From: Rariloculus sp965263005
GTDB taxonomy: Bacteria; Pseudomonadota; Gammaproteobacteria; Steroidobacterales; Rariloculaceae
DNA: 64,000 nucleotides
Direction of reading: 5' to 3'
Assembly: GCF_965263005.1 (NCBI RefSeq)
Contig: NZ_OZ253579.1
Span: forward strand, 3,782,001-3,846,000
Shown here: one piece after another, positions 42,901 to 51,780 of the stretch
How positions within the stretch are numbered: position 1 is the first letter of the stretch
Layout: every line of letters starts with the position of its first letter
The notes under the pieces: generated by a model
The model's input: the letters and a program-made list of their open reading frames with translations, nothing else
Databases searched by the model: none
Told to the model about the DNA's origin: nothing
Position numbers and translations under genes: made by a program

Positions 42901-43517
42901 CCGGCCGGCAGCGTCAGTTGAACGCTCCCCCCGGTCGCCACGACACCGGTATCGTCCAGCGCCTGAATCGTTACCGCGGCCGCCGTATCGCCCGGATTGA
43001 TCAACCGCACCCGGCTCACCTGCGTGACCTCGGTACTGGGATTGAAAATCGGCACCTCGAAGCTGTAACCGCCCTGCCCGTCGACAGTCATTGCACGCAC
43101 GGTGTCGTGCATGGCGCTCAGCGTCCCGTCGGCAGCGCGAACATAGGCCAGCGATTCGATTTGCAATTCCGTGTCGATCACCACGCGCGAATCGCCCGAA
43201 CGGCTCCCGATGCCGCTGGTCAATCCCTTGGCGGCGTTGCCCGACGCAAGATCGATGGCATCGAATTCCACCGCCGCCCATGCGTTGAGCGTGAAGGTGG
43301 CCGGACCTACGCGCACGCCGGCGTCGTCAACGGCGTAGATCTCCACCGTCCCGGACTCCTCGGTGCCATTGAGGATCCGCAGCACGCCCTGTTGCGCGTC
43401 GGCGGTCGTCGCCCACACGAACAGCGGAACCGTGTAGTGCTCCGCAAGCGCTACTTGCCCCGCTACCAGAAAGGCGAAGACTGATAGGCGCAATGTGTAT
43501 CCAGACTTCCGGATCAC
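39930..43517 (-). CDS. Paralog A: AEHYT-module protein with TSP3, LRRs and leishmanolysin-like protease
   Basis: 1,195 residues starting at GTG (AAGGGG upstream) with a signal peptide ending VALAEHYT. Residues about 25-385 are the N-module shared with paralogs B, C and D; about 390-465 is the second shared module (GESCTYPGTSDEF to FDRVAGST). About 486-566 are thrombospondin type 3 calcium-binding repeats (DTDDDNDGASDTDDAFPQD). About 625-906 are 13 internalin-type 22-residue LRRs (NLTELSLFSNAITDISALAG). The end is a metalloprotease: H1027 and H1031 in LHEIGHVLGF, and His1086 in ESHWRIPVLEGELM, which with the Met-turn fits family M8 (leishmanolysin). Predicted extracellular, with LRRs for binding and the protease as effector. 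No membrane anchor or sorting signal is visible. Confidence 0.85.
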   Translation of the reverse strand: MIRKSGYTLRLSVFAFLVAGQVALAEHYTVPLFVWATTADAQQGVLRILNGTEESGTVEIYAVDDAGVRVGPATFTLNAWAAVEFDAIDLASGNAAKGLTSGIGSRSGDSRVVIDTELQIESLAYVRAADGTLSAMHDTVRAMTVDGQGGYSFEVPIFNPSTEVTQVSRVRLINPGDTAAAVTIQALDDTGVVATGGSVQLTLPAGGAQTLSSQQLEAGDTGLTGQLGAGVGKWRLSVSADQAIQVVNIVAASAGYLNNLSTTAVPGAAPADHAAFNDRFVGVAIEYRTDSGVFTLNAMTGDRFSETGESDGVTTTYTGSYTYEGIGSDAGRLTLTYDDGDVCAANLYFGSLTAGWFASRCTGSDYPADGYWIGGSWSAEDADDVSPPVSTGTATDGECYVGLLVQIGESCTYPGTSDEFTVNDRGRGTFLSFLAGIRIRINNQTINGRVYDLLAVHQGDGVWRFDRVAGSTEAPTGGGMVNTGAMDDDNDGVSNANDAFPQDPDESVDTDGDGTGNNADTDDDNDGASDTDDAFPQDPGESVDTDGDGIGNNADTDDDNDGVSDIDDPCPLDRDNACSVAGIIPDANLRAAIEAALGKVSGAPITEAEMERLTRLFEHGAGISDLSGLEYATNLTRLGLEGNDITDVSALAGLTNLTELSLFSNAITDISALAGLTRLTRLYLGLNNVTDISALAGLTNLTVLSLVGNSVADISLLSGLTNLTELSLSDTNIPDLAALSDLSNLTHLRLIATNTADLSPLAGLTNLTSVVLSHNKIVDISPLAGLTNLTDLNFWENQIEDISALAGLTNLTRLGLGLNNITEISALAGLTKLTELALNDNAITDISPLAGLTNLTWLNLAFNSVTDISALAGLTNLMELNLAGNHITDISALSGLTNLQNPDLRANPLNDLPKGDFDIELVLLDDFTESQQRVLQYVARRWMAVISEDLPDYQLAEGWSGTCGGQSFEISSGERIDDLRIYVSTFNDGSAVGYGGPSLLREDTHLPVLGCMAFDLSHANLLITGLHEIGHVLGFASEVWDEFGFYQNPPNGDTHFTGPLVIAAFDDAGGRDYTSAKVPLQTGESHWRIPVLEGELMAPYGGGTLSAITVQSLADLGYGVDVTQADPYTLPGPAAAQASATQAEVIPAIGEDDRSSGRLASPTQTEPKLWCGFDGEREPIYVVDPLGRIIRTIGN
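40800..41640 (-). repeat. Tandem 66-bp leucine-rich repeats inside paralog A
   Basis: Thirteen head-to-tail units of 22 codons, each containing a variant of DISALAGLTNLT. The high nucleotide similarity (GTCAAGCCCGCCAGCGCCGA recurring on the plus strand) implies recent amplification and allows unit gain or loss. Confidence 0.9.
41820..42060 (-). repeat. 108-bp tandem repeat encoding TSP3 units in paralog A
   Basis: Two near-identical units of about 108 bases (36 residues, DGDGTGNNADTDDDNDG type) plus partial units. Similar Asp-rich units recur in the metalloprotease at 52855. Confidence 0.75.
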
Positions 43518-43651
43518 GGTAATGTGGCCCCTTCTACAAACCGTCCTGGCGCAAATTTCCCTTGCCGACTCGCTGCAGCAAGCTCATACCAATCACGGCA
43601 AGTACCGTTGCGGGCAACGCAACATCGCGCAACCATGAAAGCCTCATATTG

Positions 43652-46600
43652 CTACTCAATCGTCAAAAACCCCGATTTCAGATCGTTACCGCGGGTACGC
43701 GCGCCGGTGCGTATCGGCTCGCCTGCGCTACTCGCTCCGAGCGCGTCGAGAAGTTGACGCATAGCGTTGTCGGCGATGTCGGCTACGACAGCGGTGGCAC
43801 CGTCGGCGCTGCCTTCGCACTCCCAGACGCACCTTTGAATCGAATCGCCCCCGGCCACAACGCAGTTGCGCTGGCATGTCTGGACCGCGCCCACGGGCGA
43901 TTTCGATTGAGAAAAGAACCGCGAACCGCGCGGAGGGATGCCCTTATCAAATTGCATGCAGACGACGGACAATGCGATCAGATCGGTTTGGCCGGCTGCC
44001 GCCAGGGGGACCGCGTTCGCCTGCGCGGGGGTCCCGGCTCTGAAGACGAGACCGGCTGCAACCGGGGCGGCAGTCTGCCCTGGCCCGACGATCATCATCC
44101 GCTGATTGCCGCCGTCCTTCGGTTCCAGCCAATCTCCGGGCTGGTAGGCGATATCCTGGATGCCGCCATCCTGCACAAGGATGGTCTGGATGGAATCATC
44201 ATCAATGGTTAACGAGGTGGCGCCCGTGGCCGCATCGACGCCGAACAGGTCGTTTCCGGAGGCTTGCGGCGGCGAACCGGGCGGCAGCAGTTCCGGCGGG
44301 AAAGAGCTGAGGTTGTCGCCAGACTTGAAGTCGATGAAACCGTTGAGCGTCAATGGTTCTTGGCCTTCCCGGTAGAGAGTGAGGGTGTATTCGGCCGCGT
44401 CGGAGGACAAGAACGACAGTTCGAAAACCCACTCCTCGTCAGGTTCCGTTCGCGTGTCGTTGTTGTCATCCCATTCGTCACGGGGACAACGGCAACCGAA
44501 TCTGACTGTAAGCGCACCGCTGTTGGGCCCGGTCGTCTCGTACATGTAGCGGCCGTGTATGCTAGTCGCGTTATCGGTGGGATCGTTGCCGCCAATAAGC
44601 CTGCGGGTTTGGTAGACGACCCCCGATGCCGGACCACCGGGGCGAGTCCCTATCCGAGCGGGAAATACATACCCGAAACCAAAGCCGGGCAAGAGGGTGT
44701 TTTCTTGACCCAACACCAAGGCATCGAAATCCTCCATGGTCTGCGGGGCCAACGGGCTTGACGGGGCCGGAGGTTCTTCAATGTCGAAATTCACGTCAAC
44801 GTTGACACCCGCGCCCTCGCACTCGTCGAGGAAGGAACCCGACGTGAGCGAGGAGAACAACAGCGAGACCTCGCAGCCGGACTGCCCGATCTCATCGTAT
44901 TCGAACGTGATCGTGCCCCGGTTCGCATCGGTCCTCGCGTAGCGGTAGCTGCCGTCGAATTGCCTGTCGTCCCCGATCTCGCTGAACCGGCCCGGCACGG
45001 GGAACCGCCAGTCGCGCAGTTGTGTTTCTGGCGGGACCCGATCTTCGAAGTCGGACTGATCCCGCGGCGCGGTATCCGTTGTCGGAATGCCGGACACCGG
45101 CGCCGACCAGTCACAGGCGTCCTCGTCGCCGTACGGTCTTACGCGGACATCGTATTGCCGGCCGTTTACGAGCCCGGTGTAGGTCGTGTTGGACGTAGCG
45201 CGGCCACCAATAATCTGCCGGTTGCCCCAGGCGCCGCCGGCCCCATCGCGCCGCTCGACCTCATAGCCGAGCACCGATGCGCTACCGGCCTGATCGGCCA
45301 ACGGGGTCCATCTAACCGTCAGCCCCCCGTCGCCGGAGTTGAGCCGCAGCCTTGGCGGCGCCGCACAAACCGACCCCAGGTCGACGATATGAATGTCCAC
45401 CGAGATCCGGTCGGTCGCGCTGTGAACGTCGAGGGTTTCAACCGTGACGGTGTACGTGTCGCGGACCTCGTAATCGTAGGTGACGCCGTTCCGCGTACGA
45501 ATCTGACCGGTCGCGGGGACGATCCGGAAACTACCGGCGTCGGCGCCGCCCAGGCTGTAGGTGAGAACGTCGCGGGCGCCATCGGCATCCGATGCCGCCA
45601 CGGGGCTGCCTACATTGATGCCGCCGCCGACGTTTTCGTTCACCGACCGATCCGTCGAGGCGCCTTCCGGGAATGCGGGCGTCGCGTTGGCGGCGGTGCC
45701 CCTCGAGGCGCCCTCGCCCACCGCCGACCAATTGCCGGGCAAGCCAGTGCTGCAGGACGACGAATTCCGGTACCGGTACCGCCCGTCGAAGGTCAACCCG
45801 ACGGGAAGTCCCCGGATGGTAGTTCCGGCGGGCCCCGTTGCTCCACTGCTGCTGGAGTTGAAAAACGTATCGCAGCCAACAGTCAGCCAAGGCGTTTGAG
45901 GCCGATTGACCCTGAGCTGGTAGTCGTAGGCCCGTCTCTCCATTGGACCGAAGGTCGCCGGAAAGGTCACCTCGAGTTCTCCGGCATTGGATCCCGGTTC
46001 GAACGCGGGCGCCGGCAGCATAGGCGAGGCCACGATGACATCGAACGTGACCGGTGAGGCGACCGCGTCCTCCTGGTCCACGGCCCGCAGAGTAACGGTG
46101 GCGGTTCCCGCGGCCTGGACGGTTATGACCAGTGACCGCGAACTGCCGCTGCCCCTCAGATCGGCCGTCGCGACATCCTCGTTATCCGAAATTGCCACAA
46201 TCGCGTGGGCGTCGCCGGTGTCGTCCGTGATTTGCACGTCGACGGTGGCCGTGCCGCCCGGCGCTATTTCCTGGTTGGCAACGGGCTCGATGACCGGGGT
46301 GTCGTTCACGCCGTCATCGGAAACGAAGCCGATCTCCAAGGCGTAGTTACCGGTACGCTTCGCCCACTCGAATACCACCATGTAGTACGTGCCGGGGCCG
46401 AGATCGCCGCCGAGAGAAAAATTGTAGTTGTTCGCGGCGAAACCTTCGATTACGCCAACATCTTCCACAACCCTGCCGGCTTCGGTGCAGTCGCTTCTCA
46501 GAAAGACCGCCTGAGTATCGAGGGCGCCGCTGCTCAGGACGACCAACCGCCCGGCATCGCTCAATACGATCTTGTAGACATCGAAGTCGGAGGAGCTATC

Positions 46601-48466
46601 CATTCGGGCACGTACAACGAACGGGGCATCCAAGGTACCGACATTCGTCTCGAGCGCATCGGCCAGCGCGACGGAAACGGTCTCGGTACCGCCCGCGCCG
46701 GCGCTTCGCTCGAGGGCGACTTCGCAGACTCCGGCCGCGAACACGGAGACCGTGATGGTGAAATTGAGCGTATCGGTGTCGCCGCCGTCATCCGTTACGG
46801 TGTAGGTCATGGCGTAGGCACTCGCCGTGGTCGGCGTGCCCGTGAGCTGGCGCGTGGTGGCGTTGAAGCTCAATCCGGGCACCGCGGGCGCGAGGCTATA
46901 GCTCAGCGTACCGTCACCGCCGCTGGCCGCCGACAGCGTGAGTGTGTCGATGGCGGTGTCGACCGTGTACGTCTGGTTGCCCGGACCGGAACCCAGGACG
47001 GGCGACGTATCGCTACCGGTCTCCGTGCCGCCGCCGGTCGGCGCTCCGGTGCTGCCGGCCACCCGGTCGATCCGCCACACGCCGTCACCCTGGTGAGAGG
47101 CCAACAGGTCGTAGACACGCCCGTCGATCGTCTGGCTGTTGATCCGGATTCTGATTCCGCCCAGGAAGGTGAGGAATGAGCCTCGACCGCGGTCATTGAC
47201 GGTAAACGCATCGCTCGTACCGGGGTAGGTACAACTCTCTCCAATCCGGACGACCAACCCCACGGAGCACTCGCCGTCGGTCGCCGTGCCGGATGAATCC
47301 GGAGGCGATATGTCATCGGCATCCTCAGCGGACCAACTCCCGCCACTCCAGTAGCCGTCCGCGGGGTAGTCGCTGCCGGTGCAACGTGAGGCGAACCAAC
47401 CCGCCATCAGCGAACCGAAGTACAGGTTCGCCGCGCATACATCGCCGTCGTCGTACGTGAGCGTCAGTCGCCCGGCATCAGGGCCAATGCCTTCATAGCC
47501 GTAGCTGCCGGCGTAGGTCGTCGTGACACCGTCGGATTCCTCGGACTCCGAGAACCTGTCGCCCGTCGTGGCATTTAGCGTAAACACGCCGCTGTCGGTT
47601 CGGGATTCAATCGCGACCCCGACGAATCGTTCGTTGAACGCCGCATGATTGGCCGGCGCCGCCCCCGGCACAGCGGTCGTGGAAAGATTGTTGGAATAGC
47701 CCGCGGAGGCCGCGACGACGTTGACCACCTGAATCGCCTGATCGGCCGAGACCGACAGCCGCCATTTGCCGACCCCGGCGCCCAACTGGCCCGTCAAACC
47801 GGTGCTGCCCGCCTCCAGTTGTTGCGCGGTCAGCGTCTGCGCACCTCCGGCCGCCAGCGTCAACTGGACTGACCCTCCGGACGCCTGCGCACCGCTATCG
47901 TCGCGCCCCTCGATCGTTACCGCGGCCGCCGTATCGCCCGGGTTGATCAGCCGCAACCGGCTCACCTGAGTCACATCGGTACTTGGATTGAATATCGGTA
48001 CGTCGTAGCGGTACTGATCCTCTTCGGCCACCGACGCGGCACGCACCGTGTCGTGCATCGCGCTCAGCGTCCCGTCAGCCGCGCGAACAAAGGCCAGGGG
48101 CACAATGCGCAGGTCCGTCTCGATCACCAGGCGCGCATCGCCCACGTTCGCACCGATCCCACCGGATAACCCCTTGGTGGCGTTACCGGACTGAAGGTCC
48201 GTCGCATTGAACTCCACCGCCACCGAGGCGTTCAGCGTGAAGGTGGCCGGCCCCGAGCGCGTGCCCGTGTCATTGATGGCGTAGATCTCCACGGTCCCGG
48301 ACTCGTCCGTGCCGTTGAGGATCCGCAGCACCCCCTGCGGCGCCCCGGATGTTGTCGCCGGCACCAACAACGGAATCGTGTAGTGCTCCGCCAGTGCACC
48401 GAAGCTCCAAAGCAGGAGACTCCCGAGCACGGCAAATCGACAAATTGGGTTCTTTAGAGGGGCCAT
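43652..48466 (-). CDS. Paralog B: AEHYT-module protein with Ig, cadherin-like and fibronectin-like domains
   Basis: 1,604 residues. Signal peptide (LLLWSFGALAEHYT), shared N-module to about 385, second shared module (GESCTYPGTSDAFTVND). A putative-Ig domain follows at about 492-562 (GPGNQTYTVDTAIDTLTLSA). A peptidase-pre-C-like domain comes next (SSDFDVYKIVLSDAGRLVVL), then an Ig-like domain, cadherin-like (VAASDADGARDVLTYSLGG) and fibronectin III units. Next are two beta domains that repeat a subdomain of the N-module (GRFSEIGDDRQFDGSYRYAR and EYDEIG). A Cys-containing C-terminus ends it (QTCQRNCVVAGG, RCVWECEG). The make-up is that of a large secreted adhesin. No anchor is seen. The 3' region is the source or sister of the 90-bp fragment beside paralog A. 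Confidence 0.82.
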   Translation of the reverse strand: MAPLKNPICRFAVLGSLLLWSFGALAEHYTIPLLVPATTSGAPQGVLRILNGTDESGTVEIYAINDTGTRSGPATFTLNASVAVEFNATDLQSGNATKGLSGGIGANVGDARLVIETDLRIVPLAFVRAADGTLSAMHDTVRAASVAEEDQYRYDVPIFNPSTDVTQVSRLRLINPGDTAAAVTIEGRDDSGAQASGGSVQLTLAAGGAQTLTAQQLEAGSTGLTGQLGAGVGKWRLSVSADQAIQVVNVVAASAGYSNNLSTTAVPGAAPANHAAFNERFVGVAIESRTDSGVFTLNATTGDRFSESEESDGVTTTYAGSYGYEGIGPDAGRLTLTYDDGDVCAANLYFGSLMAGWFASRCTGSDYPADGYWSGGSWSAEDADDISPPDSSGTATDGECSVGLVVRIGESCTYPGTSDAFTVNDRGRGSFLTFLGGIRIRINSQTIDGRVYDLLASHQGDGVWRIDRVAGSTGAPTGGGTETGSDTSPVLGSGPGNQTYTVDTAIDTLTLSAASGGDGTLSYSLAPAVPGLSFNATTRQLTGTPTTASAYAMTYTVTDDGGDTDTLNFTITVSVFAAGVCEVALERSAGAGGTETVSVALADALETNVGTLDAPFVVRARMDSSSDFDVYKIVLSDAGRLVVLSSGALDTQAVFLRSDCTEAGRVVEDVGVIEGFAANNYNFSLGGDLGPGTYYMVVFEWAKRTGNYALEIGFVSDDGVNDTPVIEPVANQEIAPGGTATVDVQITDDTGDAHAIVAISDNEDVATADLRGSGSSRSLVITVQAAGTATVTLRAVDQEDAVASPVTFDVIVASPMLPAPAFEPGSNAGELEVTFPATFGPMERRAYDYQLRVNRPQTPWLTVGCDTFFNSSSSGATGPAGTTIRGLPVGLTFDGRYRYRNSSSCSTGLPGNWSAVGEGASRGTAANATPAFPEGASTDRSVNENVGGGINVGSPVAASDADGARDVLTYSLGGADAGSFRIVPATGQIRTRNGVTYDYEVRDTYTVTVETLDVHSATDRISVDIHIVDLGSVCAAPPRLRLNSGDGGLTVRWTPLADQAGSASVLGYEVERRDGAGGAWGNRQIIGGRATSNTTYTGLVNGRQYDVRVRPYGDEDACDWSAPVSGIPTTDTAPRDQSDFEDRVPPETQLRDWRFPVPGRFSEIGDDRQFDGSYRYARTDANRGTITFEYDEIGQSGCEVSLLFSSLTSGSFLDECEGAGVNVDVNFDIEEPPAPSSPLAPQTMEDFDALVLGQENTLLPGFGFGYVFPARIGTRPGGPASGVVYQTRRLIGGNDPTDNATSIHGRYMYETTGPNSGALTVRFGCRCPRDEWDDNNDTRTEPDEEWVFELSFLSSDAAEYTLTLYREGQEPLTLNGFIDFKSGDNLSSFPPELLPPGSPPQASGNDLFGVDAATGATSLTIDDDSIQTILVQDGGIQDIAYQPGDWLEPKDGGNQRMMIVGPGQTAAPVAAGLVFRAGTPAQANAVPLAAAGQTDLIALSVVCMQFDKGIPPRGSRFFSQSKSPVGAVQTCQRNCVVAGGDSIQRCVWECEGSADGATAVVADIADNAMRQLLDALGASSAGEPIRTGARTRGNDLKSGFLTIE
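44067..44156 (-). repeat. 90-bp segment of paralog B duplicated beside paralog A
   Basis: In-frame part of paralog B (DIAYQPGDWLEPKDGGNQRM). Its near-copy lies at 39832-39921. Confidence 0.75.
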
Positions 48467-48585
48467 CGTGCTATTCCGGGCTCCGTCTCTGAGACAGCAT
48501 CAAGTCGTGCATCCGACTCAGGATCGGTACATTCCGGCTCGCCCCCCCCGCATTCGGATCTGAACCCAAGCAGCATCGAAAAAAC

Positions 48586-51522
48586 CTAAATGCTTATGAT
48601 GTTGCTGGAATAATTCCCGGTGGTGCCATTAATGGTGATTGCAGCGACGAGCCGATAGTCGCCGGACGCCGAAGGATTGAGCGAGCATAGCTGGCCGGTT
48701 CTCGCTGTGTCCGGAACATCGCTCCACGCGCTGCCTGAACCCGCCCTCGTCTGCCACTTGGAACTGACGATGGAATAAGTAACACCATTGATAGTCGTAT
48801 TGCCGAGAGTGATGCAGCCGCCAGCGGAAAAGAAACTGAATTGAACCCTTCCCGCAGAGACCTGGATCAGATCCAGGCGCTCATACGTTGTCGTATCCGG
48901 TGGTTGCCGGGGAATGTCGATCAATCGCCAACTTGTTGTTCCGGTCTCTCCATCATTGCAGGAGTAGCTGCCGGTACCCGTCGTGGCTGATGCGAAAGTG
49001 ACGATCGATGTACAACGATCGCCGTCATCGTAGTTAAACACGACCCTTCCCGAATTCGCTCCCGTGTTCTCGTAGGTATAGCTCCCCGTATAGGTGACCG
49101 TAGGTTCGACCTCGCTGAAGCGTCCAACAGAAGTGAAGTCCGTGTAGTAGGACGGGTCCGCCGAAGCTAATCGCTTACCAACGACCCGGGCATTGAATGC
49201 CGTTCGGTCCGCCGGCGCAAAGCCTGCCGGTTCGGGCTCAGGGGAGGTCGTTGTAATGGTGAAGCTGAGCGTATCGGTGTCGCCATCGTCATCCGTCACG
49301 GTGTAGGTCATGGCGTAGGCACTCGCCTCGGTCGGCGTGCCCGTGAGCCGGCGCGTGGTGGCGTTGAAGCTCAATCCGGGTACCGCGGGCGCGAGGGTAT
49401 AGGTCAGCGTACCGTCACCGCCGGTCGCCTCCGGCAGCGTCAACGTGTCGATGGCGGTGCCAACCGTGTACCTCTGGTTGCCCGGACCGGCATCCGCGGC
49501 GAAGCTCGGTGACGTGTCCACCGGCTCCATCCCGCCGCCACCTGTCATGGGCGGTGTCGCGGGCGCCTCGGTGCTGCCCGCCACCCGATCGATCCGCCAT
49601 ACGCCGCTGCCCTGATGCGAGGCCAACAGATCATAGACACGCCCGTTGATCGTCTGGTTGTTGATCCTGATCCGGATGCCGGCCAGGAAGGTCAGGAACG
49701 AGCCTCGACCACTTTCATTGACGGTGAACTCATCGGTCGTGCCGGGGTAGGTACAACTCTCTCCCATCCGAACGACCAACCCCACGTAGCAATCGCCACC
49801 GGTGGCGGTAGAAATCGGGTTCACCGTTATCGTGAAGACGCGCGTGGCGGAGTCGCCGTCCTCATCCTCCGCGTTGTAGGTCATGATGTACGCGCCCGCC
49901 GTGGTCGGCGTGCCGGTAAGTTGGCGCGTGGCGGCGTCGAAGCTCAATCCGGGCGCCGACGACGTGAGACTGTATGTCAGCGTGCCATCGCCACCGCTCG
50001 CCTCCGGCAGCGTCAGTGCGTCGATGGCCGTGCCGACCGTGTACGTCTGGTCACCCGGCTCGTTCGTCCCTGCGAAACTTGGTTGAGTATCCTCCCCCAT
50101 CGCGGCGGTCGATGTTTGAACTATCGACCCCGATACGACCGCCCGGTTATTGATTTCACAACCGCCGGCACTCTGACACGTGTATCGGTAATCGCCTTCT
50201 TCGATGTACCCTCCGTTGTTGAGTTGAACGACCGTGTTACCCTCGCTGAAGGTAAAACTACCGCCCACAGTCTCGTCCGGGAACCAGCTTCCGGTGGGCA
50301 AGTCCGAGATCTCATCGCCCGCCCCGTAGGACGTTTCTTCGGGATCCACGGGATCCACAGACGACGTTTCGTCGGCATCCTCTGCGGACCAACTTCCGCC
50401 AATCCAGGAGCCGTCCGCAGGGTAATCGGCGCCGGTGCAACGTGAGGCGAACCAACCCGCCGTCAGCGACCCGAAGTACAGGTTCGCCGCGCATACATCG
50501 CCGTCGTCGTACGTGAGCGTCAATCGGCCCGCGTCAGGGCCGATGCCTTCATAGCCGTAGCTGCCGGTGTAGGTCGTTGAGGTCCCATCGACCTCACCGG
50601 TCTCGCTGAACTCATCGTCCGTCATGACATTGAGCGTCAAGCTGTCGCTACCGGTCAGGTAGACAATGTCGATCCCGACAAATCGTTCGTTGAACGCGGC
50701 ATGATCGGCAGGCGCCGCCCCGGGCACGGCGGTCGTAGAAAGATTGTTCCAGTATCCGGTAGTGGCCGCGACGATGTTCACCACCTGAAGCGGCCGGTTC
50801 GCCGACACCGTAAGCCGCCACTTGCCGGTGCCCGCACCCAACTGACCCGTCAAACCGGTGCTGCCCGCTTCCAGTTGTTGCGCGGTCAACGTCTGCGCAC
50901 CCCCGGCCGCCAGCGACAACTGGACTGACCCCCCGGACGCCTGCGCACCGCTATCGTCGCGTCCATCGATCGTTACCGCGGCCGCCGTATCGCCCGGGTT
51001 GATCAATCGCAACCGGCTCGCCTGAGTTGCATCGGTACTCAGATTGAATATCGGTACGTCGTAGCGGTACTGATCCGCCGCGGACACCGACGCTGCACGC
51101 ACCGTGTCGTGCATCGCGCTCAGCGTCCCGTCAACCGCGCGAACATAGGCCAAGGGCACAATGCGCAGGTCCGTCTCGATCTCCAGGCGCGCATCGCCCA
51201 CGTTCGCCCCCACACCCCCGGTCAACCCCTTGGCGCTGTTGCCGGACTGAAGGTCCGTCGCGCTGAACTCCACCGCCGCGGAGGCGTTAAGCGTGAAGGT
51301 AGCTGGCCCTGAGCGCGTGCCCATGTCGTTGATGGCGTAGATCTCCACGGTCCCGGACTCGTCCGTGCCGTTGAGGATCCGAAGCAACCCCTGCGGCGCC
51401 GCTGATGTAGTCGCCGGCACCAACAACGGAATCGTGTAGTGTTCCGCCAGCGCCCCGAAGCTCCAAAGCAAGAGGCCCCCGAGCGCGGCGAATCGACAAA
51501 TTGGGTGCAGTAAACGCGACAC
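48586..51522 (-). CDS. Paralog C: AEHYT-module protein with three Ig-like segments
   Basis: About 979 residues from a GTG with GGAG 6 bases upstream, at the position homologous to the ATG of paralogs B and D; a longer upstream frame is the promoter region. Signal peptide (GGLLLWSFGALAEHYT), shared N-module, an inserted segment (GSWFPDETVGGSFTFSEGN), and a putative-Ig domain (GDQTYTVGTAIDALTLPEAS). The second shared module follows (GESCTYPGTTDEFTVNESGR), then another putative-Ig domain and a C-terminal copy of the beta subdomain (GRFSEVEPTVTYTGSYTYEN, FNYDDGDRC). It ends with a Cys-containing region. Secreted; binding role inferred from domains only. Confidence 0.82.
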   Translation of the reverse strand: MSRLLHPICRFAALGGLLLWSFGALAEHYTIPLLVPATTSAAPQGLLRILNGTDESGTVEIYAINDMGTRSGPATFTLNASAAVEFSATDLQSGNSAKGLTGGVGANVGDARLEIETDLRIVPLAYVRAVDGTLSAMHDTVRAASVSAADQYRYDVPIFNLSTDATQASRLRLINPGDTAAAVTIDGRDDSGAQASGGSVQLSLAAGGAQTLTAQQLEAGSTGLTGQLGAGTGKWRLTVSANRPLQVVNIVAATTGYWNNLSTTAVPGAAPADHAAFNERFVGIDIVYLTGSDSLTLNVMTDDEFSETGEVDGTSTTYTGSYGYEGIGPDAGRLTLTYDDGDVCAANLYFGSLTAGWFASRCTGADYPADGSWIGGSWSAEDADETSSVDPVDPEETSYGAGDEISDLPTGSWFPDETVGGSFTFSEGNTVVQLNNGGYIEEGDYRYTCQSAGGCEINNRAVVSGSIVQTSTAAMGEDTQPSFAGTNEPGDQTYTVGTAIDALTLPEASGGDGTLTYSLTSSAPGLSFDAATRQLTGTPTTAGAYIMTYNAEDEDGDSATRVFTITVNPISTATGGDCYVGLVVRMGESCTYPGTTDEFTVNESGRGSFLTFLAGIRIRINNQTINGRVYDLLASHQGSGVWRIDRVAGSTEAPATPPMTGGGGMEPVDTSPSFAADAGPGNQRYTVGTAIDTLTLPEATGGDGTLTYTLAPAVPGLSFNATTRRLTGTPTEASAYAMTYTVTDDDGDTDTLSFTITTTSPEPEPAGFAPADRTAFNARVVGKRLASADPSYYTDFTSVGRFSEVEPTVTYTGSYTYENTGANSGRVVFNYDDGDRCTSIVTFASATTGTGSYSCNDGETGTTSWRLIDIPRQPPDTTTYERLDLIQVSAGRVQFSFFSAGGCITLGNTTINGVTYSIVSSKWQTRAGSGSAWSDVPDTARTGQLCSLNPSASGDYRLVAAITINGTTGNYSSNIISI

Positions 51523-51627
51523 CGCTACTCCAGGCCATGTTTCCGAAATGCCGGGGGGACGCCTGTCTTGGTTATGGATTAGCCCCAACCGTAAATCACG
51601 TTTGGCAATGGCGGTCCCCGATCCGAT

Positions 51628-51647
51628 GAACCATACCAAATAGTTGA
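51628..51647. promoter_or_regulatory. AACCAT-type imperfect dyad upstream of paralog C
   Basis: GAACCATACCAAATAGTTGA, an imperfect inverted repeat (AACCAT / ATAGTT), conserved and duplicated upstream of paralog D. Confidence 0.4.
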
Positions 51648-51669
51648 AGGTGTAGTGGGCGGATAATCG

Positions 51670-51699
51670 TGTAGTTCTTTTCTTGTGAAGATGACTACA
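51670..51699. promoter_or_regulatory. TGTAGT-N18-ACTACA inverted repeat upstream of paralog C
   Basis: Perfect 6-bp arms with an 18-base spacer (7-bp arms here, GTGTAGT/ACTACAC), about 150 bases before the start. The spacer length is the same upstream of paralog D although the spacer sequence differs, which argues for selection on the arms. Candidate operator for the neighbouring LuxR-type regulator. Confidence 0.55.
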
Positions 51700-51780
51700 C
51701 AAACGTACAGCCGGAAACCGCCGAATAGGGTCAACGCGGCTGACATTCGCCTGGACGGCAACCGTCGTGACGGGCGCGGT

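Noticed and set aside
48586..51702. Longer N-terminus for paralog C beginning at 51702
   Set aside because: The extra 60 codons lie in the promoter region shared with paralog D and put residues before the signal peptide; the GTG at 51522 has a ribosome site and matches the other paralogs.
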